This document shows, piece by piece, positions 47,120-58,987 of a stretch of 64,000 nucleotides of DNA. The stretch's first letter is position 1, and the number at the start of each line of letters is the position of its first letter. The notes under the pieces were generated by a model. It was not told where the DNA came from, made no database searches, and saw nothing but the letters and a program-made list of their open reading frames with translations. The stretch is taken from contig NZ_JACFXY010000001.1 in the NCBI RefSeq assembly GCF_014946725.1, forward strand, positions 558,001 to 622,000. Direction: 5' to 3'. A program made the translations under genes and the position numbers. This stretch comes from Mixta mediterraneensis. Lineage in GTDB: Bacteria; Pseudomonadota; Gammaproteobacteria; Enterobacterales; Enterobacteriaceae.

Positions 47120-47977
47120 TCAGAGGGTGCGGAACACCAGTAACAATAAACAGGCAAACACCGGCACGGCTGCGGTCAGGCTATCAATGCGGTCAAGAAT
47201 ACCGCCGTGACCAGGAATCAAATTGCCACTGTCTTTGATACCCGCTTCACGTTTGAACATGCTCTCGGTAAGGTCGCCAAGCACCGAGGCTAACGTGGCG
47301 ATAACCGCACAAATCACCAGTGTGCCGACGGAGACGCTGATAGGGGCCAGGCTGGCAAACAGCAAAGCAATAATGGCTGAAGAGAACAGGCCGCCAATGA
47401 AACCCTCCCAGGTTTTACCCGGTGACACTTTCGGCGCCAGTTTATGCTTACCAAAAAGCTTGCCGAACATATAGGCGCCTGAGTCCGCGCCCCATACCAG
47501 AAACATGACAAACAGCAGCCACCATGCGCCTGCGAAGTGATCGCTGTCATAATGATACTGGCGCAGCGCGAGCATGCCCCAGAAGAAAGGGATGATGGTC
47601 AGAATGCCAAATAGCAGCCGCAACGGACGAGAGTGGCGCCATAAGGCCGCGGAAGCCGGGTAGGAAAGCACAAGCAATAGCGCCACAATCCACCATACCA
47701 GCGACGCCCAAAGCGAAGTCGCCATCTGCGGCAGATGAACATCATGCTGATAAGGAGGAAGCGTAAACAGCATCAACGCCAGCAGCAGACCGCATAACAC
47801 GGCCAGCCAGATACGTTGTTGACGGGACACCATACCTGCAAGTTGCCCCCATTCCCAGGCAGCAAGCATACAGATGATGATGGTTGTAATCGCAAAGCCA
47901 ACAGGCGGTAACCAAAACAGTGCAGCAATTACCAGCGGTATTAAAATCAACGCGGTAATCAGACGAGACTTCAGCAA
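47120..47977 (-). CDS. cdsA: Phosphatidate cytidylyltransferase
   Basis: 285 residues, eight or so membrane spans. The family signature is near the C-terminus (SVLGDLTESMFKREAGIKDS, then PGHGGILDRIDS). It makes CDP-diacylglycerol for all phospholipids. Confidence 0.97.
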   Translation of the reverse strand: MLKSRLITALILIPLVIAALFWLPPVGFAITTIIICMLAAWEWGQLAGMVSRQQRIWLAVLCGLLLALMLFTLPPYQHDVHLPQMATSLWASLVWWIVALLLVLSYPASAALWRHSRPLRLLFGILTIIPFFWGMLALRQYHYDSDHFAGAWWLLFVMFLVWGADSGAYMFGKLFGKHKLAPKVSPGKTWEGFIGGLFSSAIIALLFASLAPISVSVGTLVICAVIATLASVLGDLTESMFKREAGIKDSGNLIPGHGGILDRIDSLTAAVPVFACLLLLVFRTL

Positions 47978-47995
47978 AGGTTACCCCCAGATTGC

Positions 47996-48748
47996 TCAGG
48001 CGCCGCCTGGTGCAGCGCCACCATAGCGACGCTCCCGCAGAGAGAATGCATTCAGTGCACCTTTAAAAACGTGTTCATCGAAATCAGGCCAAAGAACATC
48101 GGTAAAATAAAATTCAGCATAGGCGATTTGCCACAGCAGGAAGTTGCTAATCCGATGCTCTCCCCCGGTCCTTATCACTAAATCCACTGGCGCCTGATCC
48201 TGCATACACAGATGAGGCGTCAGGCTCTCTTCGGTTATTTGGTCAGGGCGTAACAGTCCTTCCTGAACCTGTACTGCCACTTTTTTCACGCTCTCGATAA
48301 TATCCCAACGCCCGCCATAGTTAGCGGCAATGTTAAGAGTGAGACCATCATTATTTTCGGTCAGCGCTTCAGAACGACGAATACGCTCCTGAATGCGGGC
48401 GCTGAAACGACTGATGTCACCGATGATGCGTAAACGAACATTATGCTTGTGCAGGCTCTTTACTTCACTGTCGAGCGCCCAGACGAACAACTCCATAAGT
48501 GCCGTCACTTCTTGCGCTGGACGGCTCCAGTTTTCGCTACTGAACGCGTACAGCGTCAAAGACTCTAAATTATTGCTAACAGCAAAACTGACGGCGCGAC
48601 GCACCGATTTAACGCCCGCTTTATGACCGGAAATACGCAATTTTCCCTGATTTTTAGCCCAGCGACCGTTGCCATCCATAATGATAGCCACGTGGCGTGG
48701 ACCGGTTCCCTGCTGGTCATCGGTTTTGTTTTGATTGTTAGACGACAT
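47996..48748 (-). CDS. uppS: Undecaprenyl diphosphate synthase
   Basis: A 250-residue cis-prenyltransferase. Asp25 lies in AIIMDGNGRWAK, and YAFSSENWSRP and VDLVIRTGGEHRISNFLLWQ follow. It makes the C55 lipid carrier for peptidoglycan and O-antigen. The gene precedes cdsA by 18 bases. Confidence 0.97.
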   Translation of the reverse strand: MSSNNQNKTDDQQGTGPRHVAIIMDGNGRWAKNQGKLRISGHKAGVKSVRRAVSFAVSNNLESLTLYAFSSENWSRPAQEVTALMELFVWALDSEVKSLHKHNVRLRIIGDISRFSARIQERIRRSEALTENNDGLTLNIAANYGGRWDIIESVKKVAVQVQEGLLRPDQITEESLTPHLCMQDQAPVDLVIRTGGEHRISNFLLWQIAYAEFYFTDVLWPDFDEHVFKGALNAFSLRERRYGGAAPGGA

Positions 48749-48814
48749 AACGCGTAATCAATTCCTTTCATCAGAAATGCTGTGGTTTCTGAATACATTG
48801 CGCCCGGTACAAAT

Positions 48815-48850
48815 CCCGACACTGCATGTCGGGCTACACCGAATTCGGTG
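48815..48850. repeat. Two adjacent palindromes in the dxr-uppS gap
   Basis: CCCGACA-CTGCA-TGTCGGG (48815-48833) and CACCGAATTCGGTG (48837-48850) stand three bases apart. Neither has a T tract, so they look like a REP-type extragenic palindrome rather than a terminator. The 171-base gap contains no gene I can see. Confidence 0.5.
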
Positions 48851-48919
48851 ACAGACCGTGAAACGCGAGCCAGCGACTATATCATTTTCACCGGAAGTGA
48901 ACAAACGACCTCGGCGCGA

Positions 48920-50122
48920 TCAGCGTAATGACGTGACACGCGGCAACATTTCTGTCGCCACAGCGCGCGCCATGCGATCGATCTCAAGGACTGCCTCCAC
49001 CGAATCAGGTTCCTGACACGCCTGTGCCGCCAGCACCGCACTGTTAAGCACCGCAATGTCGGTAAAACGAATCTGGTGATTCAGAAATGCCGCGACGGCA
49101 ACCTCGTTGGCGGCATTAAGCGTGGTGGTCGCCGCTTGTCCAGCTTCACAGGCGTCGATAGCCAGTTTCAAACAGGGATAGCGATTAAAGTCGGGTTCTG
49201 CGAACGTCAGCGCCGACATGCGGGTGAAGTCCAGCGGCGTTACGCCAGCGTTAATGCGCGCCGGCCACGCCATGCTGTGAACAATCGGTGTACGCATATC
49301 AGGAGAACCCAACTGGGCCAACACGCTACCATCGCAGTAACGCACCATGGAATGAATGACCGATTGCGGATGCAAAATCACTTCCATCTGCGCTGCGCTG
49401 GCATTAAATAACCAACGGGCTTCAATGTATTCAAGACCTTTATTCATCATGGTGGCTGAATCGACAGAAATTTTTCGTCCCATCGACCAGTTCGGATGCG
49501 CACAAGCCTGATCAGGCGACATCGCAGCCAGATCGCTTAATACCGTGTCACGAAAAGGACCACCCGATCCCGTAAGGATAATCGTTTCAATGCCATTATC
49601 CTGTAGGTCAGCGTATCCTAACTGATGCTGGATGGAAGCCGGTAAACTCTGAAAAATGGCGTTATGCTCGCTGTCAACGGGCAACAATTGCGCGCGATGC
49701 TGACGTACCGCCTCCATAAACAAACGGCCGCAGGTGACAAGGGATTCTTTATTCGCTAACAGAACGGTTTTACTGGCGCGAATGGCTGCAAGCGTGGGCA
49801 GCAAGCCCGACGCGCCAACAATCGCCGCCATCACCTGGTCAACCTCATCCAGTGCTGCCAGTTCACAAGCCGCCTGAACGCCGGAGAGCACTTCAGTAGC
49901 TACCTTGAGTGCTCTCAGTCGTTCACGCAACGCCGTGGCAGCGTCTTCATCAGCCATCGCCGCGTAGTGGGGTTGAAATTCTGCGCACTGTTCAGCCATC
50001 AGCTCAACATTCTGACCGGCAACTAAGGCGGTTACTTCATACAATTCAGGGTTGGCGCGAACGACCGCCAGCGTGCTTGTGCCAATCGATCCGGTTGAAC
50101 CCAGCAGAGTTAATCGCTTCAT
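48920..50122 (-). CDS. dxr: 1-deoxy-D-xylulose 5-phosphate reductoisomerase
   Basis: 400 residues from [14 protein letters not shown]; an ATG four codons earlier is less likely. The NADPH site [12 protein letters not shown] is N-terminal, and metal/substrate residues lie in [12 protein letters not shown] and [17 protein letters not shown]. It makes methylerythritol phosphate for isoprenoids, feeding uppS downstream. Confidence 0.97.
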   Translation of the reverse strand: MKRLTLLGSTGSIGTSTLAVVRANPELYEVTALVAGQNVELMAEQCAEFQPHYAAMADEDAATALRERLRALKVATEVLSGVQAACELAALDEVDQVMAAIVGASGLLPTLAAIRASKTVLLANKESLVTCGRLFMEAVRQHRAQLLPVDSEHNAIFQSLPASIQHQLGYADLQDNGIETIILTGSGGPFRDTVLSDLAAMSPDQACAHPNWSMGRKISVDSATMMNKGLEYIEARWLFNASAAQMEVILHPQSVIHSMVRYCDGSVLAQLGSPDMRTPIVHSMAWPARINAGVTPLDFTRMSALTFAEPDFNRYPCLKLAIDACEAGQAATTTLNAANEVAVAAFLNHQIRFTDIAVLNSAVLAAQACQEPDSVEAVLEIDRMARAVATEMLPRVTSLR

Positions 50123-50238
50123 TTTACTGTCCATGTGAGGTCAAAGGTCGTGCTGATAAGCACAATGTAAAACGCCGCCAGATAACGCATTCCGAAAGAA
50201 CGCTTCTCTGTACGGCGTTTTTTCCGGCAGCGATGGGA

Positions 50239-50796
50239 TCAGAAATCCATCAGCTCCGTTTCTTTTTCTGACAGGGCGGCATCCACTTTCTTGATGTGCG
50301 CATCGGTCATTTTATGGATCTCATCTTGCGCACGACGTTCGTCATCTTCGCTGATCTCTTTATCTTTCAGCAACGCTTTGACTTTATCTTTGGCATCGCG
50401 GCGCACATTACGTACCGCCACGCGGCCCTGCTCGGCTTCACCGCGCACGACTTTGATCAAATCTTTACGACGCTCTTCGGTCAGTGCAGGCAGCGGCACA
50501 CGGATGTCGCTACCCGCTGAACTTGGATTCAGGCCGAGATCGGACGTCATGATGGCTTTTTCAACGGCAGGGCCGAGCGAGCGATCAAATACGTTGATTT
50601 TCAGCGTACGCGAGTCTTCTACGGTAACCGAAGCCAGCTGACGCAGCGGCGTTGGCGTGCCGTAATATTCGACGACAATGCCGTCGAGTAGCGCAGGTGA
50701 AGCACGACCAGTGCGCACTTTACTGATGGTATTTTTGAATGCTTCGACGCATTTTTCCATGCGCGTATCAGCATCTTTTTTGATGTCGTTAATCAC
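50239..50796 (-). CDS. frr: Ribosome recycling factor
   Basis: 185 residues, exactly the family length when started at the GTG at 50796-50794, as in E. coli; AAGGG lies before it. Conserved segments are [25 protein letters not shown] and the C-terminal three-helix region. With EF-G it splits post-termination ribosomes. The gene lies in the pyrH-frr-dxr order. Confidence 0.97.
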   Translation of the reverse strand: MINDIKKDADTRMEKCVEAFKNTISKVRTGRASPALLDGIVVEYYGTPTPLRQLASVTVEDSRTLKINVFDRSLGPAVEKAIMTSDLGLNPSSAGSDIRVPLPALTEERRKDLIKVVRGEAEQGRVAVRNVRRDAKDKVKALLKDKEISEDDERRAQDEIHKMTDAHIKKVDAALSEKETELMDF

Positions 50797-50939
50797 GTTA
50801 AAACCCTTGGATTCGGTTTGACCTGGCCAGTTCCGGTATAACCGGAAACGGGATCGATAATCATCGATAATCCTGACTGGTGCACGATGGATTGTCACCG
50901 CGCTGACAGAATATACCTTATTTTATCTCGCCTCGGGTA

Positions 50940-51665
50940 TTAATGCGTAATCAGGGTGCCTTCTTTTTCACCCATCACTACGCGACGCAGTGCGCCAGGC
51001 TTATTCATGTTGAAGACGCGGATTGGCAATTTATGGTCGCGCGCCAGCGTAAAGGCAGCAAGATCCATCACTTTCAGCTCCTGATCCAGCACCTCAGAAT
51101 AGGTTAATTGCTCATACAGCGTGGCATCAGGATTTTTCACCGGATCGGCTGAGTAGACGCCGTCGACCTTGGTCGCCTTCAATACCACGTCAGCTTCGAT
51201 TTCAATACCGCGCAGGCACGCTGCCGAGTCAGTGGTAAAGAAAGGGTTGCCCGTACCGGCAGAGAAAATCACTACGCGATTGTTACGTAGCAGGCTGATT
51301 GCTTCGGCCCAGCTGTAATTATCGCACACGCCATTCAGTGGAATTGCAGACATCAGACGAGCATTGACATAGGCGCGGTGCAACGCATCACGCATTGCCA
51401 GGCCATTCATGACCGTCGCCAGCATACCCATATGGTCACCCACGACGCGGTTCATACCCGCCTGAGCCAGACCCGCGCCACGGAACAGGTTGCCACCGCC
51501 AATCACAACGCCAACCTGGATGCCCAGTTCGACCAGCTCTTTTACTTCTTGCGCCATACGGTCAAGCACACTCGCGTCAATACCAAAACCTTCGGCACCT
51601 TGCAGTGCTTCGCCACTCAGTTTTAGCAGGATACGTTGATAAACAGGTTTTGCGTTGGTCGCCAT
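50940..51665 (-). CDS. pyrH: UMP kinase
   Basis: A 241-residue hexameric kinase of the amino-acid kinase family, making UDP. It starts [35 protein letters not shown] and [13 protein letters not shown] are typical. It is allosterically controlled by GTP and UTP in relatives. Confidence 0.98.
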   Translation of the reverse strand: MATNAKPVYQRILLKLSGEALQGAEGFGIDASVLDRMAQEVKELVELGIQVGVVIGGGNLFRGAGLAQAGMNRVVGDHMGMLATVMNGLAMRDALHRAYVNARLMSAIPLNGVCDNYSWAEAISLLRNNRVVIFSAGTGNPFFTTDSAACLRGIEIEADVVLKATKVDGVYSADPVKNPDATLYEQLTYSEVLDQELKVMDLAAFTLARDHKLPIRVFNMNKPGALRRVVMGEKEGTLITH

Positions 51666-51784
51666 GGTCAATTCTTCCTGGAAGATAGGGTAAAAAAGAG
51701 AAGTAAAATCTGGTCAATCATCCGTTTACCATAATGAAAATGCTATTGGGATGAGACTGAAAAACATGTCTGTTGCAGATTGCA

Positions 51785-51812
51785 GACAAAAAAGAACCGC
51801 CTTCTGGCGGTT
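51785..51812 (-). terminator. Intrinsic terminator after tsf
   Basis: AGAACCGCC/GGCGGTTCT with a four-base loop, followed by TTTTTTG on the minus strand. Confidence 0.9.
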
Positions 51813-51823
51813 CTTTCAGAACA

Positions 51824-52675
51824 TTAAGACTGTTTAGACATTGCCGCAACTTCTGCAGCGAAGTCAGCTTCAACTTTCTCAATGCCTTCACCCACTTCGA
51901 AGCGGATGAAATTGATAACGTCAGCGCCTTGCTCTTTCAGAGCCTGACCAACGGTTTTACCTGGATCGATAACGAAAGCCTGACCGGTCAGAGAGACTTC
52001 GCCGGTGAATTTCTTCATGCGGCCTTCAACCATTTTCTCTGCGATCTCTTTTGGCTTGCCAGACTGCATCGCGATGTCCAGCTGAACCTGGTACTCTTTT
52101 TCAACCACATCAGCAGATACGTCTTCTGGCTTAACAAACTCAGGCTTGCTCGCGGCAACGTGCATAGCGATCTGCTTGATCAGCTCTTCGTTAGCGCCTT
52201 TCGCTGAAACCAGCACGCCGATACGAGCGCCGTGCAGGTAGCTGCCCAGCTCTTCGCCTTCCAGCAAAGCAACGCGACGAATGTTGATGTTCTCACCAAT
52301 TTTGGCAACCAGCGCCACGCGCTCTTCTTCGAATTGCGCTTTCAGCACTTCAACATCGGTAATGCGATCGGCAGCAGCAGCTTCCAGAACTTTGTCAGCA
52401 AATGCCTGGAAACCACCATCTTTAGCAACAAAGTCAGTCTGGCAGTTAACTTCCAAGATCACACCGTAGTCGCCAACGATTTTGGTTTTGATCACGCCGT
52501 CAGCAGCCACGTTGCCTGCTTTTTTCGCCGCTTTAATTGCGCCAGACTTACGCATGTTTTCAATTGCCAGCTCAATATCGCCGTGCGCTTCAGTCAGCGC
52601 TTTTTTGCAATCCATCATGCCCGCGCCAGTACGCTCACGCAGTTCTTTTACCAATGCAGCGGTAATTTCAGCCAT
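51824..52675 (-). CDS. tsf: Elongation factor Ts
   Basis: 283 residues. The N-terminal UBA-like domain contains [17 protein letters not shown]. The core that binds EF-Tu includes the TDFVAKD segment. It exchanges GDP for GTP on EF-Tu. It follows rpsB with a terminator-like hairpin between them. Confidence 0.98.
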   Translation of the reverse strand: MAEITAALVKELRERTGAGMMDCKKALTEAHGDIELAIENMRKSGAIKAAKKAGNVAADGVIKTKIVGDYGVILEVNCQTDFVAKDGGFQAFADKVLEAAAADRITDVEVLKAQFEEERVALVAKIGENINIRRVALLEGEELGSYLHGARIGVLVSAKGANEELIKQIAMHVAASKPEFVKPEDVSADVVEKEYQVQLDIAMQSGKPKEIAEKMVEGRMKKFTGEVSLTGQAFVIDPGKTVGQALKEQGADVINFIRFEVGEGIEKVEADFAAEVAAMSKQS

Positions 52676-52780
52676 TCCAGAATCCTCGGTTCGTACCTGG
52701 GTACATTTGCACTAGCAGGCACTTATTGCGGAAAGTTTACTCCGTCCCGCCTTCCTGATGGAGGCGTAACAGACTTAGAT

Positions 52781-52808
52781 AAAATAAAGGGGCCAATTTT
52801 GGCCCCTT
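52781..52808 (-). terminator. Attenuator-like terminator between rpsB and tsf
   Basis: AAGGGGCCAA/TTGGCCCCTT is followed by TATTTTAT on the minus strand. Lying inside the rpsB-tsf operon it probably lowers tsf transcription by partial termination. Confidence 0.75.
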
Positions 52809-52855
52809 ACAGATCACATCTGAATACTAAGGGCTCTTATGCAGAGCAGACCTTA

Positions 52856-53743
<888 letters not shown>

Positions 53744-53747
53744 GCGC

Positions 53748-53777
53748 TTTATACCATAACCGCGCCCGGGACACCAA
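53748..53777 (-). promoter_or_regulatory. rpsB promoter
   Basis: TTGGTG and TATAAA with an 18-base, GC-rich spacer, followed by GCGCGCCGAC. GC-rich discriminators mark promoters for the translation machinery. Confidence 0.65.
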
Positions 53778-53896
53778 TAATAGTTCAGCCAGCTGAGGTC
53801 AGCGTGTTCTCTATTTGGCAGCCCATTTGCTGACTGTTAACATGTCAGCACAACGTTCATTATTGTCGATAATGTCGGCAAATGCGGATTAATTTA

Positions 53897-54691
53897 ATGG
53901 CAATTTCAATTAAGACCCCTGAAGAAATCGAAAAAATGCGCGTCGCCGGACGTCTGGCCGCCGAAGTGCTGGAGATGATTGAACAGCACGTTAAGCCGGG
54001 TATAACCACTGGTGAGCTGGATCGCATCTGTCATGATTACATCACTCATAAGCAACAGGCTATTTCGGCTTGCCTTGGCTATCACGGCTTTCCGAAATCA
54101 GTCTGTATCTCGATTAATGAGGTGGTATGTCACGGCATTCCCAGCGATGAACGCCAGCTGAAAGACGGCGATATTATTAATGTTGACGTTACGGTGATTA
54201 AAGATGAATACCACGGCGATACGTCGAAAATGTTTATCGTTGGCAAACCGACCATTCAAGGTGAGCGTCTGTGTCGCGTAACGCAGGAAAGCCTGTATCT
54301 GTCGCTGCGCCTGATTAAGCCCGGCATTCGCCTGCGTGAACTGGGCCGCGCCATCCAAAAATATGTCGAAGCGAATGACTTTTCGGTCGTCCGTGAATAT
54401 TGTGGTCACGGTATCGGCAAAGGCTTCCACGAAGAGCCACAGGTGCTGCATTACGATGCCGATGACAGCGGTGTGGTATTGCAGGCAGGCATGACGTTTA
54501 CCGTGGAGCCAATGGTAAACGCCGGTGATTACCGCATCCGCACCATGAAAGATGGCTGGACGGTGAAAACCAAAGATCGCAGCTTGTCCGCACAGTACGA
54601 GCATACTATTGTGGTGACAGATAACGGCTGTGAGATTTTAACCCTGCGCAAAGACGACACCATTCCCGCGGTCCTTGTCAACGAAGGGTGA
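53897..54691 (+). CDS. map: Methionine aminopeptidase
   Basis: 264 residues from MAISIKTPEEIEKMR; an upstream in-frame ATG at 53882 is less likely. Pita-bread fold with metal ligands in INVDVTVIKDEYHGDTS, CGHGIGKGFHEEP and FTVEPM. It removes the initiator Met. It is divergent from rpsB as in E. coli. Confidence 0.97.
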   Translation: MAISIKTPEEIEKMRVAGRLAAEVLEMIEQHVKPGITTGELDRICHDYITHKQQAISACLGYHGFPKSVCISINEVVCHGIPSDERQLKDGDIINVDVTVIKDEYHGDTSKMFIVGKPTIQGERLCRVTQESLYLSLRLIKPGIRLRELGRAIQKYVEANDFSVVREYCGHGIGKGFHEEPQVLHYDADDSGVVLQAGMTFTVEPMVNAGDYRIRTMKDGWTVKTKDRSLSAQYEHTIVVTDNGCEILTLRKDDTIPAVLVNEG

Positions 54692-54704
54692 TCCTCCACA
54701 AACG

Positions 54705-54731
54705 AAAAAGCCGGCACCCTGCCGGTTTTTT
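54705..54731 (+). terminator. Intrinsic terminator after map
   Basis: AAAAGCCGGC-ACCCT-GCCGG followed by TTTTTTT. Confidence 0.85.
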
Positions 54732-54755
54732 TACGATTAAAAAGAGAAGAGTCGC

Positions 54756-57410
54756 ATGAGCGTGAGCCTGCCGGATACAGTTAACGATGGCCTGAACGTT
54801 TCCCCCACCCATTGGGCTGATGACCAGCTAACGCGCGACTTGTTAAAACAACGTCTGGACGATTTTCAGCAGCACTTAGCAGCCGCCTTCGACGCGGGTG
54901 AAGCCGTGGAAACTCTGATCGATGCCCGCACGCTGTATATCGATCGTCTGCTGTGTCGTTTATGGCACTTTTTTGGTTTCGACCGTCTGGAATCCATCGC
55001 ATTCGTTGCCGTGGGAGGATATGGACGCGCCGAACTGCACCCACTTTCTGATATTGATGTCCTGATCCTCAGCCGCCATCCGCTCGATGAGCAAGCCGCA
55101 CAGCGTACCAGCGAACTGCTGACGCTGATGTGGGATTTAAAGCTTGAAGTCGGCCACAGCGTGCGCACGCTGGAAGAGTGTTTGCTGGAAGGATTGTCTG
55201 ATTTGACTGTCGCCACCAATCTGATCGAGTCACGTATGCTGGTCGGTGATGTCGCGCTCTTCCTTGAACTGCAAAAAAATGTCTTTAGCGAGGGTTTCTG
55301 GCCCTCTTCACGTTTCTTCGCTGCAAAAATAGAAGAGCAGCTTGAACGACATCAACGCTATCACGGCACCAGCTACAATCTTGAACCAGATATTAAAAGC
55401 AGCCCCGGCGGCTTGCGCGATATTCATACCCTGCAATGGGTTGCCCGCCGCCATTTTGGCGCTACCACGCTGGATGAAATGGTTGGTTTCGGTTTTCTCA
55501 CCAATATTGAGCGTAACGAGCTTAATGAATGTCAGGATTTTCTCTGGCGCATCCGTTTTGCCTTGCATCTTTCGCTGACGCGCTATGACAACCGTTTGTT
55601 GTTTGATCGCCAGCTCACAGTCGCACAACGCCTGAATTATCAGGGTGAAGGCAACGAGCCGGTTGAACGCATGATGAAGGATTTCTATCGTGTCACTCGC
55701 CGTATCAGCGAGCTGAATCAGATGCTGTTGCAGCTATTCGATGAAGCGATCCTGGCACTTGATACCAGCGAAAAACCTTGCCCAATAGATGATAATTTTC
55801 AGCTGCGCGGTAACTTAATCGATCTGCGTGACGAAACGCTGTTCGAGCGCGAACCGCAGGCTATTCTGCGTATGTTCTACGTCATGGTACGCAACGACAC
55901 GATCAAAGGGATCTATTCCACCACGCTGCGCCATCTGCGCTATGCACGTCGTCATCTGAAGCAGCCTTTGTGTCAGATTCCGGAAGCGCGTCAGCTTTTC
56001 ATGGCGATTCTGCGTCACCCCGGCGCGGTAAGTCGGGCACTGGTGCCGATGCATCGCCACAGCGTACTGTGGGCCTATACGCCGCTCTGGGGGCATATTG
56101 TCGGCCAAATGCAGTTTGATCTGTTTCATGCTTACACCGTCGATGAACATACCATTCGCGTGTTACAGAAGCTGGAGAGTTTTGCCCACGAAGCGACGCG
56201 CCCGCAGCATCCACTGTGTGTCGAGGTGTGGCCGCGCTTGCCACAGCAGGAACTGCTGCTGATGGCCGCGCTGCTGCACGACATTGCTAAAGGACGCGGC
56301 GGTGATCACTCCATTCTCGGAGCGAAAGACGCGCTTGAATTTGCGGAGTTGCACAGTCTCAACTCGCGGGAAATGCAACTGGTGGCCTGGCTGGTGCGTC
56401 ATCACCTGTTAATGTCGGTTACCGCTCAGCGCCGCGATATTCAGGATCCTACCGTCATTCAGCAGTTTGCTGAAATCATGCAGAACGAAAATCGTCTGCG
56501 TTATCTGGTGTGCTTAACCGTTGCCGACATCTGCGCGACAAACGAAAGCCTGTGGAACAGCTGGAAGCAAAGCCTGTTGCGCGAGCTGTTTTTCGCCACC
56601 GAAAAACAGCTGCGACGCGGTATGGAAAACAGCCCGGACCTGCGTGAACGCGTGCGGCATCATCGTTTACAGGCGCTGGCGCTGCTGCGCATGGACAATA
56701 TTGATGAAGAACGTCTACATCAGATCTGGAATCGCTGTCGCGCCGATTATTTTCTGCGCCATACACCGAACCAGATTGCCTGGCACGCACGTCATCTACT
56801 CGGGCACGATCTGACTAAACCGCTGGTATTGGTCAGCCCACAGGCCACACGTGGCGGCACGGAAATTTTTATCTGGAGTCCGGATCGCCCTCACCTGTTT
56901 GCGGCGGTCGCTGGCGAGTTAGATCGCCGCAACCTTAGCGTTCACGATGCGCAAATTTTTACCAGCCGTGATGGAATGGCAATGGATACCTTTATTGTGC
57001 TGGAGCCGGACGGCAGTCCGCTGGCACCGGATCGCCATCCGTTAATTATTCAGGCGCTGGAGCAGGCGATTACTCAATCTGATTGGGTGCCGCCGCGTAC
57101 GCGTCGTCAGTCCGCCAGGCTGAAGCACTTTAGCGTAGAAACAGAAGTCAATTTTTTGCCAACCCATACCGACCGCCGCAGCTATCTCGAACTGGTGGCG
57201 CTGGATCAGCCGGGTTTACTGGCACGCGTCGGGGAAGTATTTGCCGATCTCGGCGTTTCACTGCACGGTGCACGCATCAGCACTATTGGCGAACGCGTCG
57301 AAGATTTATTTATTCTGGCTAACAGCGATCGCCTGGCGCTTGACGAGGAAATGCGCAATGCGTTGCAACAACGGTTGACAGAAGCCCTTAATCCAAACGA
57401 TAAAGTGTGA
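54756..57410 (+). CDS. glnD: Bifunctional uridylyltransferase/uridylyl-removing enzyme GlnD
   Basis: 884 residues. The nucleotidyltransferase site [15 protein letters not shown] is at 87-101, the HD hydrolase motif [14 protein letters not shown] is near 505, and two ACT domains form the last 180 residues. It senses glutamine and modifies the PII proteins, controlling nitrogen metabolism, including the NtrC system that would act on the purine genes at the start of this window. Confidence 0.97.
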   Translation: MSVSLPDTVNDGLNVSPTHWADDQLTRDLLKQRLDDFQQHLAAAFDAGEAVETLIDARTLYIDRLLCRLWHFFGFDRLESIAFVAVGGYGRAELHPLSDIDVLILSRHPLDEQAAQRTSELLTLMWDLKLEVGHSVRTLEECLLEGLSDLTVATNLIESRMLVGDVALFLELQKNVFSEGFWPSSRFFAAKIEEQLERHQRYHGTSYNLEPDIKSSPGGLRDIHTLQWVARRHFGATTLDEMVGFGFLTNIERNELNECQDFLWRIRFALHLSLTRYDNRLLFDRQLTVAQRLNYQGEGNEPVERMMKDFYRVTRRISELNQMLLQLFDEAILALDTSEKPCPIDDNFQLRGNLIDLRDETLFEREPQAILRMFYVMVRNDTIKGIYSTTLRHLRYARRHLKQPLCQIPEARQLFMAILRHPGAVSRALVPMHRHSVLWAYTPLWGHIVGQMQFDLFHAYTVDEHTIRVLQKLESFAHEATRPQHPLCVEVWPRLPQQELLLMAALLHDIAKGRGGDHSILGAKDALEFAELHSLNSREMQLVAWLVRHHLLMSVTAQRRDIQDPTVIQQFAEIMQNENRLRYLVCLTVADICATNESLWNSWKQSLLRELFFATEKQLRRGMENSPDLRERVRHHRLQALALLRMDNIDEERLHQIWNRCRADYFLRHTPNQIAWHARHLLGHDLTKPLVLVSPQATRGGTEIFIWSPDRPHLFAAVAGELDRRNLSVHDAQIFTSRDGMAMDTFIVLEPDGSPLAPDRHPLIIQALEQAITQSDWVPPRTRRQSARLKHFSVETEVNFLPTHTDRRSYLELVALDQPGLLARVGEVFADLGVSLHGARISTIGERVEDLFILANSDRLALDEEMRNALQQRLTEALNPNDKV

Positions 57411-57492
57411 CCGCAATCGATTGTGTGCCTAAAATTTTTTACTTGTGTCGGGTTATTCCCCGGCATTGAACACGACAGATCAGGAAAAAAAT

Positions 57493-58317
57493 ATGCAACA
57501 GTTACAGAGCGTTATTGAATCCGCCTTCGAACGTCGCGCCAACATTACCCCAACCAGCGTCGACACCGAAACCCGTGATGCCATCAACCAGGTGATCTCG
57601 CTGCTGGACAGCGGTGCACTGCGTGTTTCTGAGAGAATCGATGGCGAATGGGTAACGCATCAGTGGCTGAAGAAGGCAGTGCTGCTGTCTTTCCGCATCA
57701 ATGACAATCAGGTAATGGAAGGCGCAGAGACACGTTTTTACGACAAAGTTCCCATGAAATTCGCGGATTGGGATGATGCGCGCTTCAAAAAAGAGGGCTT
57801 CCGCGTGGTGCCGCCGGCCGCCGTTCGTCAGGGCGCTTATATTGCACGTAATACCGTGCTGATGCCCTCTTACGTTAACATTGGCGCATTCGTGGACGAA
57901 GGTAGCATGGTTGATACCTGGGCGACGGTAGGTTCATGCGCGCAGATTGGTAAAAATGTTCATCTGTCCGGCGGTGTCGGCATTGGTGGCGTACTGGAGC
58001 CGCTGCAGGCTAACCCAACTATCATCGAAGATAACTGTTTTATCGGCGCGCGTTCAGAAATTGTTGAAGGCGTCATCGTTGAAGAAGGTTCGGTGATTTC
58101 AATGGGCGTCTACATCGGCCAGAGCACCAAAATTTACGATCGCGAAACCGGTGAAGTGCATTACGGCCGTGTGCCAGCCGGTTCAGTGGTGGTTTCGGGT
58201 AATTTGCCGTCAAAAGATGGTAGCTACAGCCTGTATTGCGCGGTTATCGTTAAGAAAGTTGACGCTAAAACACGCGGCAAAGTAGGCATCAACGAACTAC
58301 TGCGTACCATCGACTAA
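57493..58317 (+). CDS. dapD: Tetrahydrodipicolinate N-succinyltransferase
   Basis: 274 residues from [15 protein letters not shown]; the frame is open to 57445 but the chosen ATG follows AGGAAAAAA and matches the family. The left-handed beta-helix is visible as hexapeptide repeats after residue 100. It acts in the succinylase branch of lysine/diaminopimelate synthesis. Confidence 0.98.
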   Translation: MQQLQSVIESAFERRANITPTSVDTETRDAINQVISLLDSGALRVSERIDGEWVTHQWLKKAVLLSFRINDNQVMEGAETRFYDKVPMKFADWDDARFKKEGFRVVPPAAVRQGAYIARNTVLMPSYVNIGAFVDEGSMVDTWATVGSCAQIGKNVHLSGGVGIGGVLEPLQANPTIIEDNCFIGARSEIVEGVIVEEGSVISMGVYIGQSTKIYDRETGEVHYGRVPAGSVVVSGNLPSKDGSYSLYCAVIVKKVDAKTRGKVGINELLRTID

Positions 58318-58327
58318 ACGCCTGTAA

Positions 58328-58356
58328 GGGCTGGAAACCGGCCCGTCATTTTTTCT
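58328..58356 (+). terminator. Intrinsic terminator after dapD
   Basis: GGGCTGG-AAA-CCGGCCC then GTCATTTTTTCTTT. Confidence 0.75.
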
Positions 58357-58537
58357 TTACACTTCCCGCCAGACATCCTGATTCGCGTTGCGAATTAACA
58401 GGTGCGTTTATTTTTCAATCAGGTGATAATCCGCGCCAGTTAAAAACCTGTCGCGCAATGTTCATCCTGCTATTAATGTCTACAGTTTTAAATCATGAAC
58501 TCAACTGCGCGCTTCTCAATTTCATGGAAACTACGCT

Positions 58538-58930
58538 ATGTACGACAACCTTAAAAGCTTAGGCATCAGTACCCCGGATGACATTGACCGTTACAGCCTG
58601 CGTCAGGAAGCGAACAATGACATCCTGAAAATTTACTTTCGCAAAGATAAAGGTGAATTCTTCGCGAAAAGCGTGAAGTTTAAATATCCGCGTCAGCGTA
58701 AAACCGTTGTCGCCGATCATGCGAGTCACGGCTACAAAGAAGTGCAGGAAATCAGTCCTAACCTGCGTTATGTGATTGATGAACTGGACCAGATTTGCCA
58801 GCGCGATCAGATTGAAGTCGATTTAAAACGCAAAATACTTGCTGACCTGCGCCATCTGGAAAGCGTAGTTACCAATAAAATCACTGAAATCCAATCTGAT
58901 CTTGAGAAATTAACCCGCAACGGACGTTAA
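58538..58930 (+). CDS. yaeH: DUF3461 family protein YaeH
   Basis: 130 residues, very close to E. coli YaeH over its whole length ([48 protein letters not shown]). The C-terminus is a likely coiled coil. No function is known. It stands alone between dapD and the convergent cdaR. Confidence 0.92.
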   Translation: MYDNLKSLGISTPDDIDRYSLRQEANNDILKIYFRKDKGEFFAKSVKFKYPRQRKTVVADHASHGYKEVQEISPNLRYVIDELDQICQRDQIEVDLKRKILADLRHLESVVTNKITEIQSDLEKLTRNGR

Positions 58931-58947
58931 TTTTCCATAAACCGCTT

Positions 58948-58979
58948 AAAGGCCAGCTTATTAATACTGGCCTTTTTTA
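58948..58979. terminator. Bidirectional terminator between yaeH and cdaR
   Basis: AAAGGCCAG and CTGGCCTTT flank a ten-base loop and are followed by T on the plus strand and, more weakly, on the minus strand. It ends nine bases before the cdaR stop. Confidence 0.8.
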
Positions 58980-58987
58980 TGTCCTTC

